DNA of 64,000 bases, taken from Macrosoma leucophasiata (taxonomy: Eukaryota; Arthropoda; Insecta; Lepidoptera; Hedylidae). Location: NCBI GenBank assembly GCA_036365455.1, contig JAWQUS010000030.1, positions 2,914,001 through 2,978,000 of the forward strand, in the 5' to 3' direction. The position numbers were made by a program, and so were the translations under genes. The notes below the pieces were generated by a model. It made no database searches, was not told the origin of the DNA, and saw only the letters and a program-made list of their open reading frames with translations. Position 1 is the first letter of the stretch; every line of letters begins with the position of its first letter. This document shows, in pieces, positions 44,040-53,360 of the stretch.

Positions 44040-44520
44040 TAACGATAATGTGATTAGATTATTATTATTCAGATCCAAAATGGCGGTAAAACTTTTCCTT
44101 TCAAAATATGATATGGGTATAAATTTAGAGGTTTCGTGGGGTGCGATTACAAAAATGGCATCCGTTTTCAGAACCAAGATGGCGAATAGATTTTTTTTTT
44201 TCAAAATATGTTATGTGTATCAATTTCGAGGTTTCTTCGGGTGCTGACTACGAAAATGGTATGCGATCTGAAAAATGATGACATTTCCGTAATAGCACCC
44301 CAAGAAACCTCGAAATTGACAACCATATTACCATTTATAGATCTGGGTATCAATTTTGAGATTTTTTGGGGTGCTGATTACGAAAATGACATCTTATTTT
44401 GAGATCCGAGATTACGGACGTAATTATGTTTCCAAATCGTCGAGGTTTCTTAGGGTGTTGAATACGGAAATGTCATCATTTTTCAGATCCAAGATGGCGG
44501 ACATGTTCGTGCAACGAGTA
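44040..44520 (+). repeat. Degenerate minisatellite, unit ~100-130 bp
   Basis: At least four units share TTCAGATCCAA.ATGGCGG, GAGGTTTCTTGGGGTGCTGA and TACGAAAATGGCAT, one of them inverted. No protein supported. Confidence 0.7.
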
Positions 44521-45254
44521 AAGCAGGTAGGTACAATGCGCCCGTGCGTAATATCGTGAGAGAAATTGCCGGTCCTTCGGGGCCCTCTGAGGATGGGAGC
44601 CCTGGGCACTGGCCCCGAGTGCCCTTATGGTAGAGACGGCATTACCTTTACCTACTGCTGTAGAAGCCTCAGCTCCGAGCGTCAAATTATTCTATCCCTT
44701 TTTGATTCACCATACCCAATATTCGATCTCAACCCATTTTGATCTTCGGTCGATAGATACTGTGATCCATAAGTCAAAAAATAAATCTACAGATGAATTT
44801 TCTGTCCGCTGTTATTGGGATGCTCACAGCGGATCTCGGAGTTTTTTTTTCTTTACGTTTATTCTATAACTTCTTTGAATTTGAAGTCTCATGAAGTTAT
44901 TGTAGTAGATATGTAGTAGCAGCGGCCAATTCACAAAGCCACCGTGGCAAGTTAGATATAAGCATTTTTAGTGTGTACGTAATATGGTAGACATATTTAA
45001 AATACCCCTGACCTATCCTAGATAGGCTCGGCCGCTGCGCGCTGTGCCTCGGATTTACATAGTGATGTTGCGAACTATAGAGTATGAATATTCATAATTT
45101 GTCGAATCACAGTCTCTTCTAAGTAAATAAATCTTACAGTCAAAGTCATCCTCTGCTTCTGCACTCGCCGATTGCCTGGTAAAGAAGACTAGTGCCGTCT
45201 CGATACGTGCAGCCTACATCCGCCCTATAAAAAAACAATATTTAAGGACTATGT
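44521..45254. other. Intergenic, nothing recognised
   Basis: Mixed composition, no coding frame or clear repeat. Confidence 0.4.
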
Positions 45255-45990
45255 TTTACCGGGACGCAATGGCGGCGCAACCAGTCGCCACCACCAACAA
45301 AATGTATACAGCTTTACTCACCTGGGGGCCGACCGCCTAACTCAATTGCTTTAATTGAAATAAAACAAGTTTTCGGATTTATCTCATTTTAGTTTAATAT
45401 ACGCGAGATAAACCCGAAAACTAGTTTTATTCAATAAGTGCAGCTCGCGAAAACCTAAGAACATACTATCAAATGCTTTCGTTTAGCTTTTGGGTACCAG
45501 GTGTTCAACAAATTTCATTGTACAAACATTATTTGTTATTATCAGTTTGTGATCAAATGTGTGTATATTCTTGTGTCAATAAACTATTAATTGTTTTATT
45601 TATTTAGCTTTCGATTATGACAACATCCTATCAGTTTCGTACCACCTAACTTTTTACTGGAAGTGTTTTCGTCCGCAGGTATAATATACTGTTTTAACAG
45701 GTGGTAAGAAACGGACAGGACAACGTCCTAAACGAAAGCATTTCAGTTAGGTGGTCGGCCCCCAGGTGTCCGTTTGGTTGCGCAACCAATTTGACGGCGC
45801 AACCAGCTTGGACGCTGGCAGGCAATGTCACTGGTTGCGTTGCCACGCTGGTTGTGCCACCACTAAATACAATAGCGCTGTATTGTGTCTTATTCACTCG
45901 GCTTCCCGTCCGTACACCATGGTGGAGCGACTGGTTGCGCCACCATGTTGTCCGCTATGACGTCCCGGTGAAATATAAGCCTCAGGGATG
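45255..45990. mobile_element. Inverted-repeat element, ~735 bp
   Basis: Outer arms share TTACCGGGACG and GGCGCAACCAGTCG in opposite orientation; a second inverted pair is ACCTGGGGGCCGACCgCCTA. The middle contains a smaller inverted repeat (GTTTTCGG.TTTATCTC). Diverged and with no clear target duplication. Confidence 0.6.
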
Positions 45991-46495
45991 TTGTTATGGC
46001 CCCAGTGTATTTTTAGTAACATAAAAATTAGATCATTAGATCACATTTGCATAGCTCATTCAACACGAAGTCATTACAATTATCAGAAGTGTTTTTAATT
46101 ATTATAGGCAATTTATTTTTTGTAGGGTGCCGAATCTCGAATGGATAAAAACCAAATACTTATTCTAACCTCACTTTGTTGACTCAGACGAGGAGTGAGA
46201 GAGAAGACCCTTTTACCCCTATACGTAGTATTATTACATATTCTCTGCTAACACCGTGACACGTAATTTATTCATATATATTAAGAAGAAGATATTTAAC
46301 AAGATTGGATGTAGCCCTTAGGTACTCGCATTAGGACCATGGACGAGTTATATCCATGCCTAGAGGCCGTCCAACTACACTGCGCGTGGCTCAACACGCA
46401 CTTGGCCTGTTTTTAATTAATATGTAGGTATATGCTAATCATATTTTTTTATATTACCTACGAATGTTCCGATAACGCATAACACCATCACACAG

Positions 46496-46527
46496 TATAA
46501 AGCTTACAATAAGAAGGCATGATGTCA
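46496..46527 (+). promoter_or_regulatory. TIL inhibitor core promoter: TATA box and initiator
   Basis: TATAAAG at 46496 and GTCAAT-type initiator with A at 46527, 31 bp apart. Predicted 5' UTR ~62 nt. Confidence 0.68.
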
Positions 46528-46588
46528 ATATCAATCGCAGTTTCCTACTACTGTTAGTACGTGTAAGGTCTTCGGTGAAAATAACACA

Positions 46589-46649
46589 ATGAACAATGTG
46601 ATATATTTGATCGCGTCGCTACTCAGTTTTTCCTTACAAGTTACTGTAG
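46589..46649 (+). CDS. TIL inhibitor exon 1: signal peptide
   Basis: ATG after TAACACA; MNNVIYLIASLLSFSLQVTV is strongly hydrophobic. Donor GTAAGT, phase 1. Confidence 0.85.
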
Positions 46650-49600
46650 GTAAGTTGGTGATAGGCCAATGTATTTTTTTTAAGTAATAAAAGTGGCAAA
46701 TAAACGTGCAGTTCACATTGATGTTAAGTGATGACTGCAGCCTATAGAGTCTATAGACACCCACACAATGACCAGAGGTCAAAATGTAGATGCGCTGCCA
46801 CTCCTGAGGCATTAGGTGTTATGCCTCTGTGCCGGAAATTACAGGGCCGTACATTACCACCTGACCGGAACACGATAGTCCTGAACACTACCATTTAGCG
46901 GCAAGTATATTAGGTAATACGGTGGTGCCTACGCCCGTGAGCTCCGTCACTGCAGCTCTACCACTAGTGAAAATGTGTGATACCTTTTTCTGCCAAGGGA
47001 AAATGCTTTACGCACTCGAGGAAACTAACCACTAAAAACCCCTGGGTGTTCCGACTCGTCCCCCATAAGTGGCGGGGTCACGGGAACGCTATCGCACACG
47101 TCCGCTACCCCACCAGCGGCTGCTCGTTGCCGAGCCCTCCTCGGAGCCTTTCGGCTCCAACCACTACAAGTGGCGTGCGGAACACCAACTAGCACTGATA
47201 CCTGTATCATCATCACTCCAGTCGAATGACATCCACTGCTGGACAAAGCCTTCGCAAAGACGCCCACAACAGTGTCGTGAGTGTGGCCCAATCTCAAATC
47301 AAATCTTCACGCCAGGTCCCTAACGGGGTAGGCAGAGAGTGTAGAGCGCCAGATATCGCGGTCCTGACAAACCTCTCGTGCCTCGTCTACCTTCATCATT
47401 CTCTCACCATCAGACAGAACTCAACCTATTTGGTCATGGTAGGTCAGTCTTGGTCTCCCTGGGCATCTTCAACCTGTCGTGAGTCATTAAGGGAGAATAT
47501 GCCATAATCGCCACGCTTGACAGGCTGATTGGCGATTGCAGTGACGGTAGTTTAATCGCGGGACTGATACCTGTATACCTACCTACTCGTGGTAAAACCA
47601 TGGCCGAATTATCCCTAAGACAGTGAGGCAACTATAAAAGTAAGACCCTGTATCGGCAAAAAAGCCTTCTGGGTAATTAGGGCAAAAGACCCGGCTTCAG
47701 AAGATGTTCTATTTCGTCATATCCGATATCCGAGGGCAAAACTTAATTGTGTTGGAGCGTTACGTGAATGCCTTGCCACAAAAAAACTTCCTTGTGTTTA
47801 GAACAACGTTTAATTTAGATAATTATACGACACAATTTGGAAAATTATTTAATAAGTGCCAAAATTCAATAATTGATTACCTCTTTTTATATACCATCAC
47901 AATTTATTCGCAATACCCCCCCCCCCCCCTTCACATCTTACAGCTGACCCGTTTCCTTTCCTTACCTCTTACTTCTGCTTCAGTAGTAACACATTAGAAC
48001 CAGTGCCGCAATAAGACTTCTTGATCCCCTCGTATCCCAAGTCTTCTCTACTTGATAGTGAAAAATGGAGAAATACTCCTAATTTTTTATTTTTTTGTAT
48101 GTCAATGAAATGTTCCTTTTTTATTCATCAAAATATATAAACATTTTACATATAATGTATATTATGGGCTATTTTATATTTATTCAAAGAAAAAGTGATC
48201 ACTTCTCAATGTCTGGTGACCCATGAGGTGATGCCCTTGGCCCTAGGCAATCGCTTAATTTGCTCATGGGGAAATCCAGCACTGGTTAGAACTACTCATT
48301 CTATTGCACACCTATTTCAGATCCTACGTCTACTTCTGTCCCCACCACCACGGCAGCATCCACATGCGGCACTAATGAAATTTACAAGACCTGCGGCACC
48401 GCATGTGAGGCAACTTGTTCCAATCGCAACCCAATCTGCACACAGAACTGCATTAGTGGATGTTTCTGTGATGATGGTTATGTGAGAGCATCCAGAGAAT
48501 CCAATAGTTGTATTAACCCTGAAGACTGTTCTGAGGATTAAATGGTTTTAACTGAGACTTAGGGCCGTAACTCACTAGGACGCCATGGCGCCGTCGCCGG
48601 CCACGTATCCAAGCAGTTAGTATGATGTGGAGACGTCACCACTAGGTGGCCAGGTGAGTCAGGTATCATGTATTACCATACTAACATTTTGGATACGTAG
48701 CCGGCGACGTCCCCATGCCATCTCGGTGAGGTAGCGCCCTTAGGGTGAGATTCACAGACCGCACTACGACTATACTTTCGGCACTGTGTAGTCTGTCAGT
48801 AACTGTCAGTAAAGTATGAGTTTTGACAGTTTTAAGCGTACTTTACTTTGAGCAAAGTATGCTTAGAACTGTCAGAAATGTATGGGTTTTGACAGTTCGA
48901 AGCGTACTTTGCTCGAAAGTAAAGTCGTAGTGCGGTCTGTGAATCTTGCCCTTAGACGTATTGAGAGTTTAGAATATCGAATTGAAACCTCACCAATCTC
49001 ACCATAATAAATTATGTTCCCTCTATGATTATTTTTCTTTCTTCTGTTTACCTTTCTCTCTTCAAGTCTCTTCACACAATTCACAAGTACCAGTCAAATA
49101 ATTTCAGAGACTAATTCTTAATGTATGTGGTCAATAGCTTATGGCAGGGTTTCCCAAACTTTTAAGATAGCTGAATACCCAAATAGGTAAATATAAAGTG
49201 ATAATAACTAAAAGTTGAATTAAAATTACGAAGAAGTACAATCTACAGTTATACGTTATGGAAAATGTATCAATTGCCATATAGGTAGGTAATTGATAGC
49301 ATGTTTGAATTGAAATTGTTTTCTAACAGACAGGTTTACATTTTAGAAAAAAACTAATCAATAAAAAAACACAATGAGCTACCAAGATAAAGACAGCAGC
49401 AGTTTAATGACGTTCCTTCGAATATTAATGCCAGAACTACCTTTAATTTAATGAATATACACATTTTAAGATTTCATATTTTAAATTAACACAATCTACT
49501 CCACTAAATAACATAACTAATACATTAATACAGGAAAATCATAAACTAGGGCGTAGGCACCACCGCATTACCTGATCTATTTGCCGCCAAATGGTAGTGT

Positions 49601-52088
49601 TCTGACGTGAATGACTATGCCCAAGTTTAGTCTCTGCCATAGCTACAAGCTCCGGACGGACGGACGAGCGGACGGAAGAACGATGCTGGGCAGTGGCGGA
49701 TTAAGGTCATCACAGGCCCGGGGCGACAATAAGAGGCACCTAGGCCCCACCCTATTTATTAATTCACAGTTCACATTGATGTTAAGTGATAACTGCAGCC
49801 TATAGACACTCACACAAACACCAAAGTGGTATGCCTCTGTGCCGGAAATTACAGGTCCGTACATTGCCACCTGACCGGAACACGATAGAGCTGAAAACTA
49901 CCATTTAGCGGCAAGTATATTAGGTAATGCGGTGGTGCCTACGCCCGCGAGCTCTATCACTGGAGCTCTACCAATAATTATTATTGTGGCGCCCTATTTC
50001 TGACATATAAGTTAAATTAAGGAGCAAAGAAAAACGATTTATAAAATGTTATCTAAGACTCTTAAGGTGAGATTCACAGACCGCACTACGACTTGACTTT
50101 GAGCAAAGTATACTTAGAACTGTCAGTACAGTTTGGGTTTTGACAGTTCGAAGCGTAGGTACTTTGCTTGAAAGTAAAGGCGTAGTAGGTACGGTCTGTG
50201 AATCTCGCCCTTAGATTTGGTAAAAGATATAAAATACGTATCAAGAATGCGCGAGCAAAAAAAATTACATTGCCATCCGCCTACGTAAGCAATGATAGTC
50301 CGGTATTGGTCAACACTTGATCAAAATGGTCGACAAACGTCACACAGTTAAGGTGCAAAAAAGGTAACGCGGGTTGCAGACCGAAACCGACTCGTGTAGC
50401 TGACGTAGTATTTCGTACATGTGTGCAGACTACAAACTATGCGAACTTGTACGAAAAACTGCGTCAGCTATGCGAGCCTAACTAAACTAAGTTAGCTTAG
50501 CTTTCGGTCTGCAACCCGCATAACACTCTACAGACCCGAAATAAGCCGTCTCCATAAGAAGTCTCCTTCCTAGTCGATGTGCAATATTTTATGTTAGATA
50601 CTGTATTTGGTTCATTATTTTTCCAGCAGTGCATGTATCATTCATGAATGGACCAACAGTAGAAGATTGTTATTCTGATGAGGAATACCTGTCATGTGGA
50701 TGGTGCGAGCCAAGCTGTTCTGATCCTTCGCCTCGATGCTCGGAGGCCTGTACCCGGGGCTGTCTGTGCAGGCCTCCGCTGGTGCGCCACAAGAGTGGAC
50801 ATTGTGTTCCCCAGAAGAACTGTGTGTCGCGTGAGTTCTATTGATGATCGTTCGAGCTGCTTCTTACGCCGGCTCTACACTCGCGTGTCACGTCGCCCCC
50901 TGAATTCACGCCGTGAGTAAACGGCTTGATCTGTGCGTGAACTGTGTCCTTCCACACTCTTGATGGATGACGACGAGATTTCCTTACGATGTCTTGTACG
51001 CTACCTACTGCGGAACACTGCGAGTGAGGATGCGTTCACATTCGCGAGCCGCAAACCTTTTGACCCGGGCCAAAAAACCGAAACCGATCGGGGAACGGCG
51101 CGAAGCGTGAAGAGCTAAGAATGCGTGAACAACATCTACACTCGCGTGGCGGGCTTTCGCGTCTATTCGCGCCGCAAGTGTACAGCCGTCTTAAATTTAA
51201 TGTGTCTTTTCTTGTTTCTCTTTTATTTTGTATGAGGCTTTTAAGTTATATGTGAACAATATCGAAATTGTAGGCTTTCATTACAAAGGCGGATGGTGCG
51301 CGGGCGAGACCCCGCAATTTTACCTTTTTTATATAATGAAAGTGGCAAACACGCATGCAGTTCATATTTATGTAAAGTGATGACTGCAGCCTATAGACAC
51401 CCACACAAAAACCAGAGATCAAAATGCAGATGCGTTACCTACCACTCCTGAGGCCTAACGTGTTATGCCTCTAAACCGGAAATTACAGAGGCGTACATTA
51501 CCACCTGATCGGAACACAATACAGCCGAACACTACCATTTAGTGGCAAGTTCCATATGGAGTATTTGTCCTTTTTTCTGCGTCTGGGGCTTGAAATGTCG
51601 CCCCGGGCGATATACCCTTTTCAGATAATGTAATAATACTACGTATAGAATGGACATTTCGCATTTTTTATTTTTTATTTTTATCACCCAACCTCTTATG
51701 GGCGACAGTTGGTATTTTCTACGTGCCACGCACACAGGTGCACATGAAAATACACGTCACTGATTGATGGATGTGTAATAGAGACCAAATTAAGCGTTTG
51801 TTTGGAATTTTGGCGGAGTGTCCGCGTTGTGACCTATTCCGCCACTTATCATGAATTACGACTAAATTATAATTTAAGATTCATGATCTTCTAGAAAAAT
51901 GTCCTGATCCCAACGAAGAGTACGGGTGCAGACATGGTTGTGAGGCCCGCTGCGACCGACGAGGGTGCGTGAGGCCGCGCCGCTGCACACTCGGCTGCCA
52001 CTGTCGCCGCGGCTTGTTGCGCGACGTCGACGCCCGCTGTGTCGCGCCACACAAATGTGTCGCCTTTAATAGTTCCATAACCTTGTAA
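46589..52088 (+). CDS. TIL-domain serine protease inhibitor locus (one- and two-domain forms possible)
   Basis: Exons: 46589-46649 (signal peptide), 48321-48541 (TIL with stop), 50627-50830 (TIL), 51895-52088 (TIL with stop). The signal exon ends in phase 1 and fits both 48321 and 50627. Form 1: 93 residues, one TIL domain. Form 2: signal plus two TIL domains, skipping the 48.3-kb exon. Each domain has the ten cysteines of the TIL/Ascaris family in canonical order (C-F-C or C-L-C between the seventh and eighth). Such secreted proteins block trypsin-, chymotrypsin- or elastase-like proteases in haemolymph, silk or gut. By analogy with known members the reactive bond lies between Cys5 and Cys6; the loops here are CTQNC, CSEAC and CVRPRRC. 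Alternatively the 50.6/51.9-kb exons form a second gene whose first exon I missed. Confidence 0.85.
46674..46968 (-). repeat. Family A element, full length
   Basis: Begins 25 bp after the signal-peptide exon; T-run at the left, CTACCACTAGT head at the right. Confidence 0.9.
46990..47640. repeat. Mosaic of retroelement 3'-end fragments
   Basis: Contains a CATCCACTGCTGGACAAAGC block common in lepidopteran LINE tails, a reversed piece of the 12.1-kb LINE end (CAGGTCCCTAACGGGGTAGG, 47305-47440) and a family O piece (47490-47570). Confidence 0.6.
47641..48320. other. Intron sequence, nothing recognised
   Basis: AT-rich with a 13-C run near 47917; no exon or repeat. Confidence 0.45.
48321..48541 (+). 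CDS. TIL exon, terminal (single-domain form)
   Basis: Acceptor CCTATTTCAG. A Thr/Ser-rich spacer (PTSTSVPTTTAAS) precedes ten cysteines: C-GTNEIYKT-C-GTA-C-EAT-C ... C-TQN-C-ISG-C-F-C. By the family pattern P1 would be Gln. Ends in TAA. Confidence 0.92.
48743..48951. mobile_element. MITE family I, 209 bp, TTA duplication
   Basis: Inverted ends GGGTGAGATTCACAGACCGC and reversed GGGCAAGATTCACAGACCGC; TTA on both sides (48740-48742, 48952-48954). PIF/Harbinger-like. Confidence 0.88.
48955..49764. other. AT-rich spacer with a short family A piece
   Basis: No exon found. A family A fragment (GGCGTAGGCACCACCGCATT) lies at 49551-49602, then GGACGGACGAGCGGACGG. Confidence 0.45.
49765..49974 (-). 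repeat. Family A element with internal deletion
   Basis: TTCACATTGATGTTAAGTGA to AGCTCTACCA; lacks the tail and ~50 bp of the middle. Confidence 0.83.
50065..50210. mobile_element. MITE family I, 146 bp, TTA duplication
   Basis: Inverted ends (A/G)GGTGAGATTCACAGACCG and GGGCGAGATTCACAGACCG; TTA at 50062-50064 and 50211-50213. Confidence 0.88.
50368..50520. mobile_element. MITE family J, 153 bp, TAA duplication
   Basis: Inverted ends GCGGGTTGCAGACCGAAA, inner inverted GCTGACG/CGTCAGC and TTCGTACA; TAA at 50365-50367 and 50521-50523. Confidence 0.85.
50627..50830 (+). CDS. TIL exon (first domain of two-domain form)
   Basis: Acceptor ATTTTTCCAG, donor GTGAGT, phases 1 and 1. Ten cysteines: C-YSDEEYLS-C-GW-C-EPS-C-SDPSPR-C-SEA-C-TRG-C-L-C ... 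C-VPQKN-C. By family pattern P1 would be Glu. Confidence 0.88.
50869..51190. mobile_element. Probable MITE with TCTACACTCGCGTG ends
   Basis: GGCTCTACACTCGCGTGTC near the left and AACATCTACACTCGCGTGGC near the right, plus ATTCACGCCG and ATTCGCGCCG; GC-rich inverted and direct motifs. Exact ends uncertain. Confidence 0.45.
51325..51550 (-). repeat. Family A element, head missing
   Basis: T-run, ATAATGAAAGTGGCAAAC at the left; stops in the CCATTTAGTGGCAAGT block. Confidence 0.83.
51630..51826 (-). repeat. Family E repeat, best continuous copy
   Basis: GTAATAATACTACGTATAGA to AATTTTGGCGGAGTGTCCGC; matches the split copy at 19385-20912. Confidence 0.7.
51895..52088 (+). CDS. TIL exon, terminal (second domain of two-domain form)
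   Basis: Acceptor GATCTTCTAG. Ten cysteines with an Arg-rich loop C-VRPRR-C, longer than the usual three residues between Cys5 and Cys6. Ends in TAA. Markedly GC-richer than its surroundings. Confidence 0.88.
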
Positions 52089-52663
52089 TAGAATGAAATT
52101 GATTAGAAAAAAAAATCTTGTCATTTTTTTTTCAAATTATTTTACTCGCTTGTGTTAATGCTTAATGCAAAAATCCAGTAAAATAAAACAAACAGGTATG
52201 TAGGTTAGGTACCTACATCCTAAATAAGAATTAATTATGTTTTAGAATTTAGAACTTGTTTAAAAATACCAATTTTTCTGCTTTACTGTTATGGATGTAT
52301 GAGAATCTATAGTTCTGGCTGTTAAGCAATTTCATATTAATAAAAATAGGATTAGGTAGGTACCTTACCTATTTCATTATTCAATGTAAGAATAAGTAGA
52401 TTTATTTGATTTTTGAAGGATAATAATATAATATACATTCTTAATTTTACTTGAGAAAGTGAAAATTAGTACATAACTTATTACAACGAAATTCAACTTA
52501 AACTTAAATTCGCCACTTGCCAGTCTGTTCGTTTAATATCTACTACTATGAACGACTATACGGCTCCGCACATACATTATTATGTTATTATTATTGAATA
52601 AAAAATTACAATATTAAAGCAAAAAAATAAAGAAAATAAAAAAAAAAACATCAAAAATATTTT
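52089..52663. other. 3' flank of TIL locus
   Basis: A candidate polyadenylation signal AATAAA at 52182-52187 fits the last TIL exon. Otherwise AT-rich without features. Confidence 0.5.
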
Positions 52664-52735
52664 CTCCCCGGCGGGGAATCGAACCCCGGTCTCCTGAGTG
52701 ACAGGCGGGGATACTTACGACTATACTACCGAAGA
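52664..52735 (-). tRNA. tRNA-Asp(GTC)-like gene, probably a relic
   Basis: 72 nt, very close to eukaryotic tRNA-Asp: GTATAGT in the D arm, loop CTGTCAC with anticodon GTC, ACCGGGGTTCGATTCCCCG T arm, and a 7-bp acceptor (TCTTCGG/CCGGGGA with G-U pairs) kept by a compensating change. The 3' side of the anticodon stem (TCAGG) breaks two pairs and the D loop has changed. A T-run follows at the 3' end, as for a Pol III terminator. Confidence 0.65.
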
Positions 52736-53159
52736 TTGTGAGCCCCAACTGAAATTTAATTATTTAAACAAATTATTTGTTTTCTAAGGTTGGCTTTCTG
52801 TCAATATCGAGTTATGTTGCTATATTATGAAAAATTATTATGATTTTATACTCTTAAAATAATATGTAAATATATAGACAAATAAATAATAGGTAAATAA
52901 AGTTAATCATTAGAACCATTTAGAAACAAGAAAGTTCCGGTTTTTATTGGTTTTCCGAAAGATGGTTCACGATAGTTGACAGTATTACCATTGTGAAAAT
53001 TACCTCAAAGTCAATATGTCAATGTCAATAGAGAATTTGTCAGACTTGACAACTTGACAGATCACCTCCACAACAAGTGCACTACATAACCTAAAAAAAA
53101 TATTAAATGCTAAATAAAATCGAATGTTAGGGATAAGTATTTAAGAAATATACCCGGAA
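52736..53159. other. Upstream region of NOM1
   Basis: Presumed promoter and 5' UTR. No TATA box at a fitting distance; NOM1 is expected to be a housekeeping gene. Confidence 0.45.
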
Positions 53160-53360
53160 ATGAAGAAAAAAAAAGCACCAAACCGACCTACCTTTGTAAA
53201 TACACGTAAAGCGCTCCGTAAAGAAAAAAGGAAACAGAAAAAGGTGCACCGATTAGAGTACAATTTAAAAAAGCGAAATAATTCTGTGGAACCACACTTT
53301 GCTCCGGGGAGGTTTGTCAAGCGAGCTGCTGATGTACCAGAATCGGAACCAGAAGCTAAG
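53160..53360 (+). CDS. NOM1 exon 1
   Basis: First ATG in context GGAAATGA; 67 codons, very Lys/Arg-rich (MKKKKAPNRP...), donor GTGGGT, phase 0. Confidence 0.88.

Noticed and set aside
44389..44685. Overlapping short frames near 44.4-44.7 kb
   Set aside because: They fall in the minisatellite and its flank, without splice signals or conserved motifs.
48542..50626. A second signal-peptide exon for the two-domain TIL form
   Set aside because: Candidate ATG-plus-donor combinations (for example before GTGAGT at 48648) hit stop codons or lack a hydrophobic leader.
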